Below are positions 46,101-60,100 of a stretch of 64,000 bases of DNA, in pieces. The position numbers and the translations under genes are program-made. Source of the DNA: Antennarius striatus. Taxonomy: Eukaryota; Chordata; Actinopteri; Lophiiformes; Antennariidae. The notes beneath the pieces are model-generated. The model worked only from the letters and a program-made list of their open reading frames with translations. It was not told the DNA's origin and did not search any database. The DNA lies in assembly GCF_040054535.1 (NCBI RefSeq), contig NC_090792.1:3153501-3217500 (forward strand), given 5' to 3'. How positions within the stretch are numbered: the first letter of the stretch is position 1; the number at the start of each line of letters is the position of its first letter.

Positions 46101-47014
46101 ACATTGAGTACATTTAAACCTCTTCTTTAGTCATAGATGCCTTTTTTACAAATGTTTTAGCTAAAAATAATGTTTTATATAGAAATTAGAGACAGAAAAA
46201 AAACAAAACTCTTTTCCCAACCAGACTGACAATCAAAAGGAAATAAAGATAAATATTAATTGGAGCAGAAATTAACAATCAGCATCAGAATGTGATGAGA
46301 GAACAGAGGACGGGCTGATGTACTCATGTCTAGGATTGTTTGTTAGCAGGCAGCTACAGCGTTTTGCACCAGTTAAAGGTGACTCCTGGAGGACTGGGAG
46401 GCTCTAATATGAATATAATATATCTAATATATCCAGTCTTGAACTGATAAAATAATGAATGGGTTTCACAAAGTCAGGATGGTTTAGAAAGGGCTCCACT
46501 TTGACTAGAAGATGTGTCTGAAAATTTAAAATAAGCGTAGTGTTGTAATAACTAGTCTGATGGGAGTTAAACGTATTCTGATATATTTCCTTTGCACTAT
46601 TCTCAAGTGACTGAGTGTCTAAGAGGATTAGATATGATCACATACTGAATTGTCTCATTGTGTGTTATTACACATTACCATAAATTAAATATTTGCCTTG
46701 AATGTTTATTGAATGTTTTTACTGTTTGTCTCACTCTCTGTACTGTTTAGCCACTGATTAGACTTTTTTTGTAATATTTACCTTCATTTACATATTGAAT
46801 GGACTGTCATTGTCATGTGTGTGTGTCATTTATTCTTCTTAGTAAATTCCGCCTGTCCTACTACCCTCATCGCCTGGAGAACTTTAAGAGCCTGTTGAAC
46901 GAGGCCTTTGACGGAAAACTGGAGCACAGCGTCTACGGAGACTTCAAGACGTACGTCCCTGGACAGACGCAGGCGCCGTGCTACTTCATCCACGTCTGCA
47001 AGAAGAAAGCCTGA
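42225..47014 (+). CDS. gnmt: Glycine N-methyltransferase
   Basis: Cytosolic enzyme that methylates glycine to sarcosine with S-adenosylmethionine and so sets the methyl-donor balance. Six exons: 42225-42457, 44298-44425, 44579-44692, 44837-44979, 45876-45997, 46843-47014, with all junctions in phase. Landmarks: [19 protein letters not shown] at the N-terminus, SAM motif [35 protein letters not shown] with the glycine-site Asn, IDHRNYDYI with the active-site Arg, GKNIYYK, and the C-terminus [12 protein letters not shown]. From the ATG at 42249 the protein is 295 aa, the mammalian length. The upstream in-frame ATG at 42225 has a good context (A at -3, G at +4) and would add eight residues. No frame damage is seen. 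Confidence 0.96.
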
Positions 47015-47035
47015 GCCCCACCCATTGGCTTGATA

Positions 47036-47074
47036 CACACACACACACACACACACACATACACATACACACAC
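47036..47074 (+). repeat. (CA)n microsatellite in gnmt 3' UTR
   Basis: CA tandem beginning about 20 nt after the gnmt stop codon, on the sense strand. Confidence 0.95.
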
Positions 47075-47491
47075 AGAAATGCAAAATGTGTGGAAGATAA
47101 TAGCAATTTTATTTTAACAATCCACATGTTTTAATTAAATTCTATTTAAATCATAAATTATATTAGATTTTTACCCAAAAAACAAGTATTTCTTCCTGCC
47201 AGTATGTAATTATATTTATCCATCTAAATTGTGAGGATCCAATTCCCTCGGGATGAATATGCAGAAAGAAGTGTTTAATAAGAGGCGTGTGTTTATTCAT
47301 ACCAACTGCACCTACAAAACAAACTATACTAAAGACAAAACGATTCCACGGTTTAATTTCTCAACAAGATTCGTGGATTGAGGTAGCAAGTTGTGTGGGT
47401 GTCAAGGATTCATTTGGGGTTTTTTGATTTCCTTAAAAGTGCCATCCCTAAAGAAAACGTCTCTTCTGATATCTCCTAACCTCAGCGACAC

Positions 47492-47497
47492 AATAAA
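47492..47497 (+). promoter_or_regulatory. Candidate gnmt polyadenylation signal
   Basis: AATAAA about 480 nt after the stop codon; no earlier canonical hexamer was seen. Confidence 0.4.
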
Positions 47498-47499
47498 AC

Positions 47500-50400
47500 A
47501 AGATGGAGAAATAAGTTGACGAGTCAGAGAAAAAAAAACTGTATTTTAAATTTTAGAATGAAATGTCCCTTTAGTGTGATAACAGTTATGGTGGTGCCAA
47601 CAGATAATATAAATTACAATTGTGTAAAATGTGTAGTTTTTCACGTCTTAAAGTTGTAATTCATTTAATTAGCTTAATGTTATAGCAACAGACCATCTTT
47701 GACTTCGTTAGGAACTGTCTTCCTGAAACTCACACAAACTAACCCATAAAGTCAAACCCAGGTTGGAATGTATTCCAGATTCACAGGACCACTGTTTTAC
47801 TCATGTGTTGCTTGTGTTCTGTTGTTTTAAATGTGCTGTTTTTATGTTTTCCTTGTCTCCATTTTCTCCTCATCTTCTTCACAGTTAACATATTCTTATA
47901 TATATACTGTATATATATATTCTTATATATATTATTAATCTTTCTTCAAAACTTTCTGACAAAAGAGTCTTAAGCATCTTTGTTCTGTGAATTTTATTTG
48001 AATCTGTGAACAAGATGAGGTTAAAAAAATCTACCTATATTGTGATAGTACTTCATCTCATTACAGGTCCTTACAGTTTTGTTTCACTCAGTTGAGATCC
48101 CTGTTCATTATAGGATAAGAGACTGGGAAATAAAAATGTTAATTAGACCTGAATAACCACTTTGGAGCGTGACAGTTGCTGTCAGGCCAGTTACGTCAGC
48201 TCTGTCCTGGAGCGTTGTTGGCTACCTCACAACATCCCCACCAGACTCACCACTCGATCACCTCTGACCTCTGGTTCAGGAGACTATCCAAAGCCAACTC
48301 TTCAGAAAATGTCTTTTATGTGGCATTTTAGTTTTTCTAAAGAGGATCTCTAAGTTCCTCTTATTTTGTAGTAAAATTCATGTTTTCAGTCTTAGCCTGC
48401 AATGCACCTACAGCAGCCACTCTGAGTATCAGCCACTGTAAGTGATAATAAACACTGAAGAGGCAACCATACAAGAAAACAATCACTTTAGATCTATTCA
48501 TTATCCAGTGGCTGATGGAACTGGTTCAACGGTTACACCTAAATAACAGGTAGAAACCCAACAGAAAAATGCATGAACCAAAGATGTTTGAATGTTTTTT
48601 ATTTTCAATTATTTTCTTTTTACTCAAAGGTAAGTAAACTTGAATGTAATTCAAATGTGCTCGATATTCTGTGACTTAAATAACTTGGTTTACCTGTAAA
48701 ATGGGAGAAACAAGGTGGAGGAAGGCTTTATTTCTCGCTATTATCCATCGTCAAATTGGCTTTGATACCAAATCAAAAATGTGGTTTTCCCTGAAATAAA
48801 AGGAGTTGTGTGAGAGAGAGATCAAATATTGTCTTTTCTCCCTGAGAATACACGGTGTATTCAGATGATTTTCAGTGCCTCTTGTAGAACACTGGTACAA
48901 AGTAGTTCCCTGCTTAAAAATCACATGTCTAATTTTTTTATTTATCAGATTTCCACGAAGAATGGACTGAATTGACCATCAATTTTGGGTGCTAATCTGA
49001 ATTTTACTTTCTTCACGTTCAATTTTTTTTTCTCAGGGCATGACAGATGAATTTTCACATTTTAAATAAAATCAAACATCTTTAGAAGGTTGATGTGAAG
49101 TTTTGTTAGTATCCAAATAAAAATATAGAACCACCAAATTTAAAAAGGGTTAGTTGTTACAAATCCAGTATAAATAAATCTGCTATGAATTGTGTAACAA
49201 TGGTTACAGGATAAAGAGACTGGCGGTGGTGTGTTGTCTGCTGATGTTGTCCAGTGTGTGACTGGATGTTTGTATGGGTCTGAATGTTGATGTAAAAATA
49301 AAGTTGTCTGTCTCTTAAAAAGTATAAGAAGCTAAACTGTAAAAACAAATGATCATTGATAATGATTATGTATTGGAATTCTTCGCACAAAATAAAACAT
49401 TTTGAAATAATTGACTAATTTTTATTTTCAGAGTATGTTTGCGATGTGACCCAGTTTTTCTGTTTTAAATTAATCGGGTAATGTGTGTTTACATAGTGAT
49501 GTCAATTTTTTTAAAATAATTTTGTTTGTATAATATAATTAGAGCTGCTGTTGTTGGAGCATATGGGTTGATTTGACATGGTGGACGTTATTATGTTAAT
49601 ATAATAAAATGTCCATGTTTACAGGTCTCTACTTTGTCCTACACCTTATGCCTTTATTCACAATAATAAAACACTGAAAAATAATGCAGTGTTTCTAAAA
49701 GCTTGTAATGTATAGTGAAAAAAATAACCATCTGTTTACATCAGATGCCTGCTCTGCAATTGAAATCACTTTTGTTTGATTTTCTGCAAAATTTCCCAAA
49801 AATGCATTGATGGGTTCATTTTTGTTAAGGATTGACACCCAGGACCAACAAAAACTAGGTTACATTTTGGAGGGAGATTTGAAACCACTTGTACATCCAG
49901 GAGTTTATTAATGTTTATTTGTTTTTCAGAAACTTTATTTTAACATGCAATGGCTTAATAGGGGATGATGAGTGGCCATTCGCATAGGTTTGTGCTCTGT
50001 GAGTGCTGTCTAATTTTTGGATTTTATCCATTGTCTGTATTAATATTTTAGGATTTGGCCTATTTTAATCTTTTCAAAAATGCCTTTAATATTTAAGATC
50101 TTTGTCTCACTTTAAAAAATCATTCATATTTTTGTAGGATTATGTATGAAAGTATGATCACGTATGCTGAATGCTTTGGTGTGGAGTTGGATCTGAATCC
50201 AGGAGACCAGAATAGACGCATAAAAGAGATGATTAACCTCACTTAAGTCACATCAGCTGCATTCTATTATTTTATGCTTAATTTAGAGAATTGTTGAAAA
50301 TGAAATTATTGAAATGATTATAAATTTAATAACTGTTCAGATTGCACCACTGTTTTTCTGTATGGATAATTTATATATTTTTTTATTTTATGTAAATCTT

Positions 50401-51730
50401 ATTAATTATAACTGCTTTTTTAAGTTATTGGAAAAACACCTCAGAAATCACTGGGGTTTGACAACCTCAGCATTGGAGAACTGACACATGTACTCTACAC
50501 AGTAAAGCAAACACCTTGTCCCGGGTGAGGACTGATCTCCTGCATGTGTGCCAGATAAATAACTGGGCAGTACATTATTTATATCCACATTGATTGATCA
50601 TCGTTGCAGCACTGAAGACTTCCTTCACTCTTTTAGGAATCATTATTTTTTATATGGTTATTGGGCACTCAAGCCATTTATAGTATGTCAGCTGTTGGAT
50701 TTGTTTGCACATTATGTGGTGTAATGGAAATGTTACTCCTGTTGCATAGACCGACCTCACGGTCCTCTCCCTGCATGAAAGCCGGTCTGACACTAGAGGG
50801 AAGTATTCTACCACATGTAGTTCCTAAGTCCGGTCGGTCCCCACATCTGAGGGTCAGACTCCATTAATAAACTTATGTATTTTGTGTTTTTACATAGTAG
50901 TGATTCCTTGTCTTGGTCTAAGCAAGTTTTGATTGTCTCATTTAACGTTAATAAAAACCGAACTGGTTTGATTTTTCAATGTGATTGCCAAACTGTTGAT
51001 ACCTTGCATTGATCCTTTGTATTTATTTTGTCTTTCTTCAAACATAAGAATGTGTTTTTAACTTTTAGTTCTTTCTACACTCTGCAGCAGCAATTAAAAT
51101 TTGGAGAACATCAGGAAGTTCTCATCCCTATACACCATATAGCTTCTTAACATTGAGTGACATTTCCTGTCTTGCGTGTCTGGCCTCTGAACAAAGACTT
51201 GCTCACCATCGTCTACAATGGCTTCCCTGGAGCGGAGTGTCTGGAGCTCATTTCGCCTCATGTCTCTGAAGTATGCTATCGGACTCTGTGGTAGACGACC
51301 ATGCAGGGAGCTAATACACAAACCAGATGTGGGAACCATTTGCCAGATGTGCCTGCTCTGCTTTGCTTTGCTCCAGTTAGAGTCAAAGTGGTCAACCATG
51401 ACTGGCTTTACTGGGGAGGATCGCTTTCACAACACGTCATTGGCCAAATCAAACAAAAACAGAGAGGGTTGTGAGAGACGGATTGGCTGGCAAGAAGGAG
51501 ATTAGTAATCATGACTAATAATGATTTTATCCAACAATCTTTAAGAGAGAAAACGTGAAATTGATTTTTTATACTTCATTAGTTTTTATTATGGAAGTAT
51601 GTATCAAGATTGTATTTGAAGAGAAAATCAATTTTTTGTGTGTCTCAGAATTCAGTTTGGATTTTGTTTCCTTGACATTTAACTAGGAAGTGATTCCGTC
51701 TTCAATGCATCTCTTCAAAAACCTACTGTT
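47500..51730. other. Gene-free AT-rich region
   Basis: No exon with family resemblance on either strand. A minus-strand frame of 101 codons at 51094-51399 and short frames near 48160 and 50660 look unlike random AT-rich sequence but match nothing I recognise. They may be old repeat sequence. Confidence 0.45.

Positions 51731-51732
<2 letters not shown>

Positions 51733-51819
<87 letters not shown>
51733..51819. repeat. (CT)n microsatellite
   Basis: About 87 bp of pure CT. Confidence 0.97.
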
Positions 51820-51821
<2 letters not shown>

Positions 51822-52129
51822 CACATCAACATTGTGACTCCACTCTGCAGTTCATCTCAGCTCTGCAGACTGTAGCTTCTTTTCAGCAAGTTATTTTGGT
51901 TTGAAAATGCAAGACTGTAGTCCCACCAATCGAGAGAAACAAATGTGTGCTGCCTTTGAATAACTCATCAGTTATATTTGTTAACTGATGTTATATATTT
52001 CATTGTTTCCAAACACAACAGGATATTGTTTTGAAAAATAATAATTCCACGCAATAGAGAATCAAGTCCATCAGTAGGTGGTACAAATAATGGAGCAATT
52101 TGCAGCAAATCAAGTTGGTATGTCTTTAT

Positions 52130-54015
52130 TATGATTATTGTTACTGTTTATACTCTTGGGAGGAGCTAAACTCTAGCTTTTTTGGTGGTGAGAGTCGGCG
52201 GGCTGGTGTAGGCTTGGTTATAGCCCTACAGCTCAGCAGCCACATGGTGGAGTTTACCCCAGTGAACGAGAGGATCACTCCCCTGCTCCTTCAGGTCGGG
52301 GACAGGTGTCTCACTGTTATTTCTGTTATAGCAGTGCTGTTTGGCAGCCTTCTTGGAGTCCCTGGGAAGGGCGAGGGATAGCACTTTGACTGACGACTTC
52401 ATTGTTCCTCTGGGAGACTTCAATGCTCATGTGGGTAGTAACATTGAGACCTGGAAGGGGGCGGTTGGGATAAATGGCCTCCCCAATCTGAACGTGAGTG
52501 GTGTTCTGTGCTAGTCACAGTTTATCTATAATGAACTCCTTATTCGAGCACAGGGATGTCCGTAAGTGACACCTTAATCCAGAAGTCAATGTTCAACTTT
52601 GTTGTATCTTTGGATCTCTGGCTGTGTGTCTTGGACACTCATGTAAACAGAGGGGCAGAGCTGTCAACCGATCCCCACCTGGTGGTGAGTTTGAATCGCT
52701 GGTGGAATAAGAGACCGGACAGACTCGGCATGTACAAGTGTTGTTGTGATGGGACTGTTGGGAACATCTGGTGGAGTCCTCTGTCAAGGCAATCTTCAAT
52801 TTCCACTTCCGGGAGCACTTCTCCACAATCCCAAGGGAGGCAGGAGACATTGAGTATGAGTGGACCAGGTTCTCTGTCTCTATTGTCAAAACACCTTCGG
52901 AGCTATCGCCTGGTGCAGGGACAATCCCCAAAAACAGTGACCCCAGAAATAAGGGATGTTGTTAAGTTGCAGAAGGAGTTTTTTCAAGCCTTGTTGTCCA
53001 TGGGACTTCGGAGGCAGCCAACAGATACCAGCAGACCAGTCGTACCACGGCCCACATATGGTTTTTTTGAAGGCATTCGATGGCCTCCCTTGTGGCTTGT
53101 GGGAAGTACTTTTGGAGTATGGGATCCAGAGACCTACGCTAAGTGCTGTCCAGTCCTTGTATGACCGAAGCAGGGGCTTGGCTTGCATTGTCAGCAGTAA
53201 GTCAGACCTGTTTCAGGTGCATGTAGAACTTCAGAAATCTTTCCTTTATCAACAATTATGTTCAAAATCTTTTAAGGACAGAATTTCTAGGCCCAGCAAG
53301 AGGCCAGAGGGGATCATCTCTGCTTTTTGTACACAATGTCCGGTTGGCCTCATCGAGCCTGGACCTTCAACATGTATTGGGGCAGTTTGCAGCCGGGTGT
53401 GAAGCAAAGGGAATGGGGATCACCTCCAAATCCAAGGCTAAGGTTCTCAACTAGAAAAAGGTGGTCTGACATCTGGTCAATGGAAAGTCTCTGCCCCAAG
53501 TGGAGGAGTTCAAGTATCTTGAGGTCTTGTTCACAAGTGAGTGTGAGATTAATAGAAAGATTGGAGCAACATTGTGTTGCAGTCATTGTATAGGTCTGTC
53601 ATGGTGAGAAAACAGTGGATTCGAAAGACATAGCTCTTGATGTATAGGTCCACCTATGTTCTTATTCTCACCAACGGTCATGAGCTTTGTGTCATGACCA
53701 AAAGGACAAGATCCCAGATACAAGCGGTCAAAATGAGTTTCTTCCATATGGTGGCTGGGCACACCCTTAGATATAAGGTGTGGAGCTCAGTCACCAGGGG
53801 AAACTCCATATCAACAGGAGCCCGATGAGGTGGCTTGGGCATCTGTTTCAGATCCTTCCTGGACACAATCCTGGGGAGGTGTTCCAAGCATGTCCTGCCA
53901 GAGGGAGGCCTAGGTGGAGACAATATTCCAGAGACTACTGTACATTCCTTGGCTTGACTGGAAATGTTCAATGACACGTCACTGGATAAGGAGTGGACGG
54001 ATGGATGGATGGATG
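52130..54015 (+). mobile_element. Decayed non-LTR retrotransposon (LINE)
   Basis: Order on the plus strand: endonuclease text (ELNSSFFGGESRRAGVGLVI, EFTPVNERITPLLLQVGDR, then VPLGDFNAHVGSNIETWKG), then SMFNFVVSLDLW and RGAELSTDPHLVVS, then reverse-transcriptase text (EYGIQRPTLSAVQSLYDRSR), then the C-terminal RTRSQIQAVKMSFF and GEVFQACPARGRPRWRQ. It ends in a GGATGGATGGATG tail near 54012. Frames are broken by several frameshifts, stops and deletions, so it is inactive. It is a fish LINE of the L2/Rex broad type; I do not assign the clade. Confidence 0.8.
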
Positions 54016-54019
54016 TATT

Positions 54020-56080
54020 ATTTATACTTGTTGTCAGTTAAGACAACCACAATTCTAAAGCATATGCCGGCATTTCCCTGTCTGCTGGTGGTATAAATGC
54101 AGTTACAGTTTCAAGACTATTTCTCATCAAAGCTGTTTGTGGAAAGTGAGATAAATTTTCAAGTCCAATAAATGTCCTTTGTCCATCCAGCCTTTTCCAA
54201 GCAGTTTTAAGAATGTGAAAGTACCTCTCTGGAGACAGGCTGTGATTGTCCATTCTGCTAACTCTGTGGATCTAAAGGGTTAATTCTAACTAAAGGACAC
54301 AGGATTTTTTTTCCAAGAGATTGGACTTCAGTGAAACCCTGATTATTAATATTTTATTCCATTTCTGTCTAAACTGTCCCCTTACATCTATATATTGGAA
54401 CAAAAAAATTTAGAACAGTCACACAGTGTTACATTTATTTCCTTGAATGTAGCCTTAGGAAATGTGAATGCATAGTGTTGATAAATCAGTTATTATATGA
54501 AAAATATATAAAATATATCAATGGGTAAAGGTCATTGTGAGGTAGTAGATTGAGTCTTATTTGCGGACAGGTTTCTGGGCTAAGCTATACTAAACCAACA
54601 ACATGTTGCTGACTGGGGACTAGTTGTAGACATGAGTAATAATGATATTATCAAATCCTCATTCTCAGACTGTTCTTTATTCCACTACGACCAAACAAGG
54701 GCACATAAAGGTCTGCCAGTCTGTAAACAGTTTAAAACAGGCAGGCTGTTAAACATTTTCAAAACATTTATTTTTAAACATATACATGAGTGCTGTCCTT
54801 TGGTATTTGGGTATTTTTTTAACATATTTATTTTTCCTTCTAAACTGTCTATTTTTTGTGTGTCTGGAGTGTAACAGAAAAAAAATTGATTTTCAGAAAA
54901 TTGACAACAACAAATCAAAATACATGATGAAATGGAGCCTTTTCATATCTAGTCATGTTTGCAGGGTTGTTTTTTTTTTACAGTATTTTTTTGTGTTTCC
55001 ATAGTAACATCTCTTAAGAAACGAGTGTGATTGGCTTTTGAAGCACATCTAGTAGACTGTGTTTTATTTCTTTGACAAGTTGTACATTCAAACCAGGAAT
55101 GGTGAGACATCTATGGCTGTGTATGCTGGGCAGGACGCATAGATTTAATGGGCTTTAATAGAGATTTTGTTATTTTTATATGCATTTCCATGACAACATA
55201 TTTGACTTGATGTGTTTGTAACGATTCCATGCTGTAATCTATTATGTATTATTATGATAGTACATAATAGTACATAATAATACATAATATGTACTATTAT
55301 GATAGATTTTCTTCAAGATGTTTTCTATTTTTAAGTAGTACAATTTTGGTATTTGAATCTAGTTCAATGCTGAACATGTTGTTGTCCTGTTTAAAATTAT
55401 TATGGGAACGTTCTTCATTGTGCTAAAGAACCTTAAGGTATAGATGGAATAGATAGATGTCTTTGGTGTCTTTCTTAAATTATGAATTTAAGGGGGAGAG
55501 TGGAGGATGAGAAGCAGTATTTAATATTTACATCAACAAAACCATTTAACAAAACCTACAGAAGAGCAAAGGGGACATGATGTGAAGAGCTGAAACTGTT
55601 AAAATGTGTGGAGTGGAAAACAGACAGGAGAAATCCAGAGGTGCTGAAAGGGAGAAGGCCTAGATAGGGGAGGGAAGGAAAAGTCAGACAGCATCAAACT
55701 GGCTTCAGTTGCTTCAGCTCTGAGCTGCCAGACGACGATTTTCCAGATGTTAGAGGTAGAAGAAGAAGAAAAGGGAGGGGTGTGAAGAGAAGGAAAAACT
55801 CAAATGCTTTACTTCTCTCATATTTGTCTTCCTCTGAAGTTGCAAGGCTAGCCGGTGGCTGCGCACACTTCAACGAGTTGAAGGCCACTGAGAGCTTTGA
55901 TAGCCTCTATTAGCCTCACAGCGCTCACAGAAACAATAGACGCCAAAAAAAACTGTCAAGCTTTATGACTCACTATAAACTCACTGAACTGCTTTCTTGC
56001 TCCTCCACCTCTCCCGTCGTTTTTCTTCCTCCAGCATCAATGATCGTTTTCTTTCCAGCGCACATGAGAAATTATGTTTT
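54020..56080. other. Gene-free region with palindromic AT segment
   Basis: No coding exon recognised. A 13-bp perfect inverted repeat with 16-nt loop lies at 55244-55285. Confidence 0.45.
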
Positions 56081-56081
56081 T

Positions 56082-56083
<2 letters not shown>

Positions 56084-56150
<67 letters not shown>
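56084..56150. repeat. (GT)n microsatellite
   Basis: About 67 bp of GT. Confidence 0.97.
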
Positions 56151-56153
<3 letters not shown>

Positions 56154-56230
56154 GTTTGCGGTTTCTTGTGTGTGTTCGTCATGTGATGCCTTAGCTCTAA
56201 AACTCTGGTTTTCATTTTTTCTATTCCCCT

Positions 56231-56239
56231 GTGTGTATG

Positions 56240-56291
<52 letters not shown>

Positions 56292-56298
56292 TGTGTGT

Positions 56299-56357
<59 letters not shown>
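56231..56357. repeat. (GCGT)n-(GT)n compound microsatellite
   Basis: GCGT units to about 56294, then GT to 56357. Only about 80 bp separates it from the preceding GT array. Confidence 0.97.
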
Positions 56358-56358
<1 letters not shown>

Positions 56359-57117
56359 CTAAGAAGTCCCAGCTGTCTGTTTCCCAGCTGCCACTTCTTC
56401 TGGACACAGTGAAAAAATATTAAGGACACTTCCCCTGATGCGTCCCACAGTGGTAGAATGTAAAAGTACAGTTAATCAAGTACTTCAACTACAAACAAAT
56501 AGTAGTACTTATGCCACTTTATGCTGAAGTCCTTCCCAGAGGCAAACTCTTTGTGTTACTCTACTACATATGTTCAGTTACAACCATTTTTGGTAAATTT
56601 GGGTGTTTTTGATTTTACTTTCCTAATAAACAGACGAAATATGAGATAAACTTATTGTATCCTAAACTAAAACATAGGTATAGTCACTGTTTAACACCTA
56701 CAAGGCAGGACGTACAGGAAGATAACAGTATTAATCTTAAAAGTCATATGTAATAGTGAAACACAGGGACTACTTTCTTCCACCACTGGCGTCATGTACA
56801 CATAATGTCTGTGTGTTTGTGTAACAGGACTTTTTTCAGATCCTTCTTTGGGACGAGCCAAGCTGAGGGTCTGCAAGCATTTATAAAGTCGTTATAATAA
56901 AAGAGTGGGTCACACCAAAAACTCAACAGCAGCTTTGGGATTTTCCAGCCCTCCACTCAGGCTGTGCCAAGACACTGTTTGGACAGAGGAGGCTGGAGAT
57001 ATTGAATGCCTTGTCTAGTGTTACGCAGGGGAATAGCCTAATCCAGACTTGGACCGTTCTTTCCCACATGAACGATGTGTGTTCGTCTGATCTGTGCGTG
57101 TCTTTGTGTGGATGAAT

Positions 57118-57129
57118 CTGTGTGTGTGT

Positions 57130-57161
<32 letters not shown>
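57118..57161. repeat. (GT)n microsatellite
   Basis: GT tandem with one TCTG interruption. Confidence 0.93.
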
Positions 57162-57164
57162 CGG

Positions 57165-60100
57165 TAAGAGAGCGAAGAAACAGACAACATCCTCCTGCTG
57201 GGTAGAGAACAATATAGCGGGGAGAGTGAAGGAAGCTCTCTGGCTGGAGGCCCGCGGCTGGTCAACGCTCAACTTGTTTTCGATCTTCAGTGTTTGCCCT
57301 ACCATTCACTTGGAAGGGGCAATGTGATCTCCACACACACACACTTACACGCACACACACAAGACAGGTGCAAAATATTGTTTTATTTGAATTTTTTGTG
57401 CGCTTGTTTAGTTTCAGCAGAGCATTCGTTCATTTTCTTGTTACCTCGGTGAAACGTCTGTGAATCTTTCCTCTGTTCTGCTATTGCATTGCTACTCACG
57501 GCATGACTAATCCATGCTTCTCACACAGACATGCAGAGAGAGGTAGAGGAGAAGGACGAGTGACCTGAATGGAAGATGCAGTCAGTATGTTATTAACTTC
57601 CCTAAGACCAAACATGGACAAGTGTTGAATTCAAAGTGTAAACCAGAACATAGTTTATGTGTTTTTCTGCTACCTGATGCCTTCGGCATTGACTCCCCTA
57701 CTGCTGAACTATATAAAAGAAAATCAAACAAGCAGTCCACCTGCCCCCAAATCACTACACATAGAGGAAACACTGGGTGTCGAAAGAAAGAAATATCAGA
57801 CTTCCTCTATGTGAAAAGATATGAAAATTAAAATATTTTGTTTTGACAAAATGATTTCATCAAAACAAAAACAAAAATCCAATCTGTGATGAATTTGTAG
57901 ATCGTATTTTGAATACAAGCAGAGACAGGCCCGATATTCACTAGCAAATCTAGTAAAACAATGATATGAAGAAGAAAAAAAATGAACAAAAGAGCAAAAA
58001 CCTTCAAGAACAATGACAGTAAAACCTTCATGCACAACAGGGCTGTGTATTTCTCCAAGCTGCTGATTCAAATAAGCGTTACTAAATAATGATTAATAGC
58101 AAAAATCACATCAACATATTTTGTTCAACATAAATAATCAAAACAGATGAGAAATCAGTAAAGGAAAAACACACCCTATGGGAAAAGAATTCCTCCTAGA
58201 GTAGCAGACTATAATTCACCCAACTATTTGTGTGAGTTTTCTGTCAGAGCGATCATTTCTCCTGTCCATAACGTACAGCGGTAAACGGAACGCAGTCATC
58301 CACACACAGCGAAGAAGCTGCCAAGAAAACCTCTGCCCTCATATAAGGCTTCTGCAGTCTGAGCTACTAGCGTTTCCTTCCTGAGCCACAGTGGCGGTGT
58401 AGCTACTCAAAGCGGGGATTTCATATTGAAATAGTTCTCATATTAACCTCAAGTTGCATTTTTGCACAGATTGATGACTTTGGACTTTGTCCCCTATCGT
58501 TTACATTCCAACCACATTTGAAATAAGATCTTCTCCTTCAGCCGGTGTGAAGAGAATAAATCATGACAGTGAATTGCGATACTTTCAGTGTAGGCCTACA
58601 TACTGTATGTGTGAAGGAGTTTTGTACAGACAGACTTGGAAAACGCGAGGGGAACCCGGTATTTATCTCGTATGCTGTCAGACAAAAGAAGGACAAGAGA
58701 TAATTAACAATGAATGCCGGGACAGTGACATTTTGAGATCTATTTTGGTTTTGTGAAATGAATAGAGAAGTAAAAGTGACTGTATATTGTATGTAAGTCA
58801 GTATGTTGATTTATATGATGAGGTCGTATCCTGAGGACACAAATTGATGGTTTATAAGGAAAATGATCACCTAGCGTTTGCACCAAAATATTTTTTTTTT
58901 CCAAATCCTGTGCAGCTCCAGTCTGAAGGAGCTGGAGGTGAGTAAACAGAACTGCTACTCCTGGCGTCTTGTTTCTCTCTCCTTTAAATGATGTCCTCGT
59001 GAGTACCCTTCACCTCTTCAGTCTCAGCAGATTCATCAGCCACCACCGCCTTGTTATACAGCTGCAAATGACCTCAGTCTGTCTAAAGAGACTGTGATAA
59101 TCATCACATATCATATCCTGCAATAACAACTAAAATTAAGTTAAATTTTGCCCTGTGGGTTAGAGAGTTTTGTTTGAGGTCAGTACGCAAAAATGCAGAT
59201 GACAGATGAAACATTTGTTTGTGTGGTCACATGTGACCGGTATCTGAAGCTACTGGGTGGCTGAAGCTACAGCAGCTTATAGCTCATTAATACACATGTA
59301 TACAAACCCAGCATATGGTGAAGGTGTGTAATCCAGAGGCATGTCAATGAGGCTATTCTTTACAGACATCCTTTCATGGAGTTATGACTCTCGGGCCTCT
59401 TAGTGGGATTTGTTTTTCTTCAGTTAGGCTCTAAATTTTTTGTTGTGTGAGCACTCTCTCTCTTCCTGTCACTCCGTCTGTGTCTACCTCTCCGTCAAAC
59501 TTCCAATTCATGCCTCGGGCTTGGTTTTCCTCTCAGTGGTCCACCAGGTTCATTTCAGAGTGTTTCCAGCTTACCGCAGGTTAGACAGAAATAAACAGTC
59601 AGGCTCTCCAAGTCAAACAGCGACCTTGTCATACCATCTGAATGCCCCTCTGCTTCCTCTGGGCCGCCCACCACTCAAAGAATGTGCCCTCAGTTCTCTG
59701 AGAAATGGCCCAGTTTGCACACACAACCAAACAAACCTTCGTACATATCAAAACGAACACACAGATGTCACTTTCACACGTAAACACGCATGTGCAAGGT
59801 GCAAACCCAAATGTGCACAAAGGAGACACACACGTAGGCGAAGCTCTCACAGCGGTGATTTCCGTGACAGTCCTGAGTACACTGTGTCTATTGTTCAGAG
59901 GCTTTGTGGGTCCCAAAGAGAGCATTGAAGTGTTCTCCCAAAGAGATGGAGGGGAGAGGGTGGAGGATGGATATCCATTTCTACGCAGCAGTGAAAGCAT
60001 ACTCCTAACTGCTGCCACATGGTGAGGTCCAAAATTTCCAAGAGACATGTCTTCACCTGGCAGATCACTCCTCACGGTTCCCACAGGTTTCAAGACTAAG

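Noticed and set aside
51094-51505. Overlapping frames of about 100 codons, possible gene
   Set aside because: No recognised motif or exon partner; may be old repeat sequence.
56037-56429. Long HT-repeat frames near the GT arrays
   Set aside because: Microsatellite artefacts, stop-free only because the repeat lacks stop codons.
59440-60093. Two opposite-strand frames of about 154-162 codons
   Set aside because: No domain, signal peptide, splice context or family resemblance; overlapping frames of this length occur by chance.
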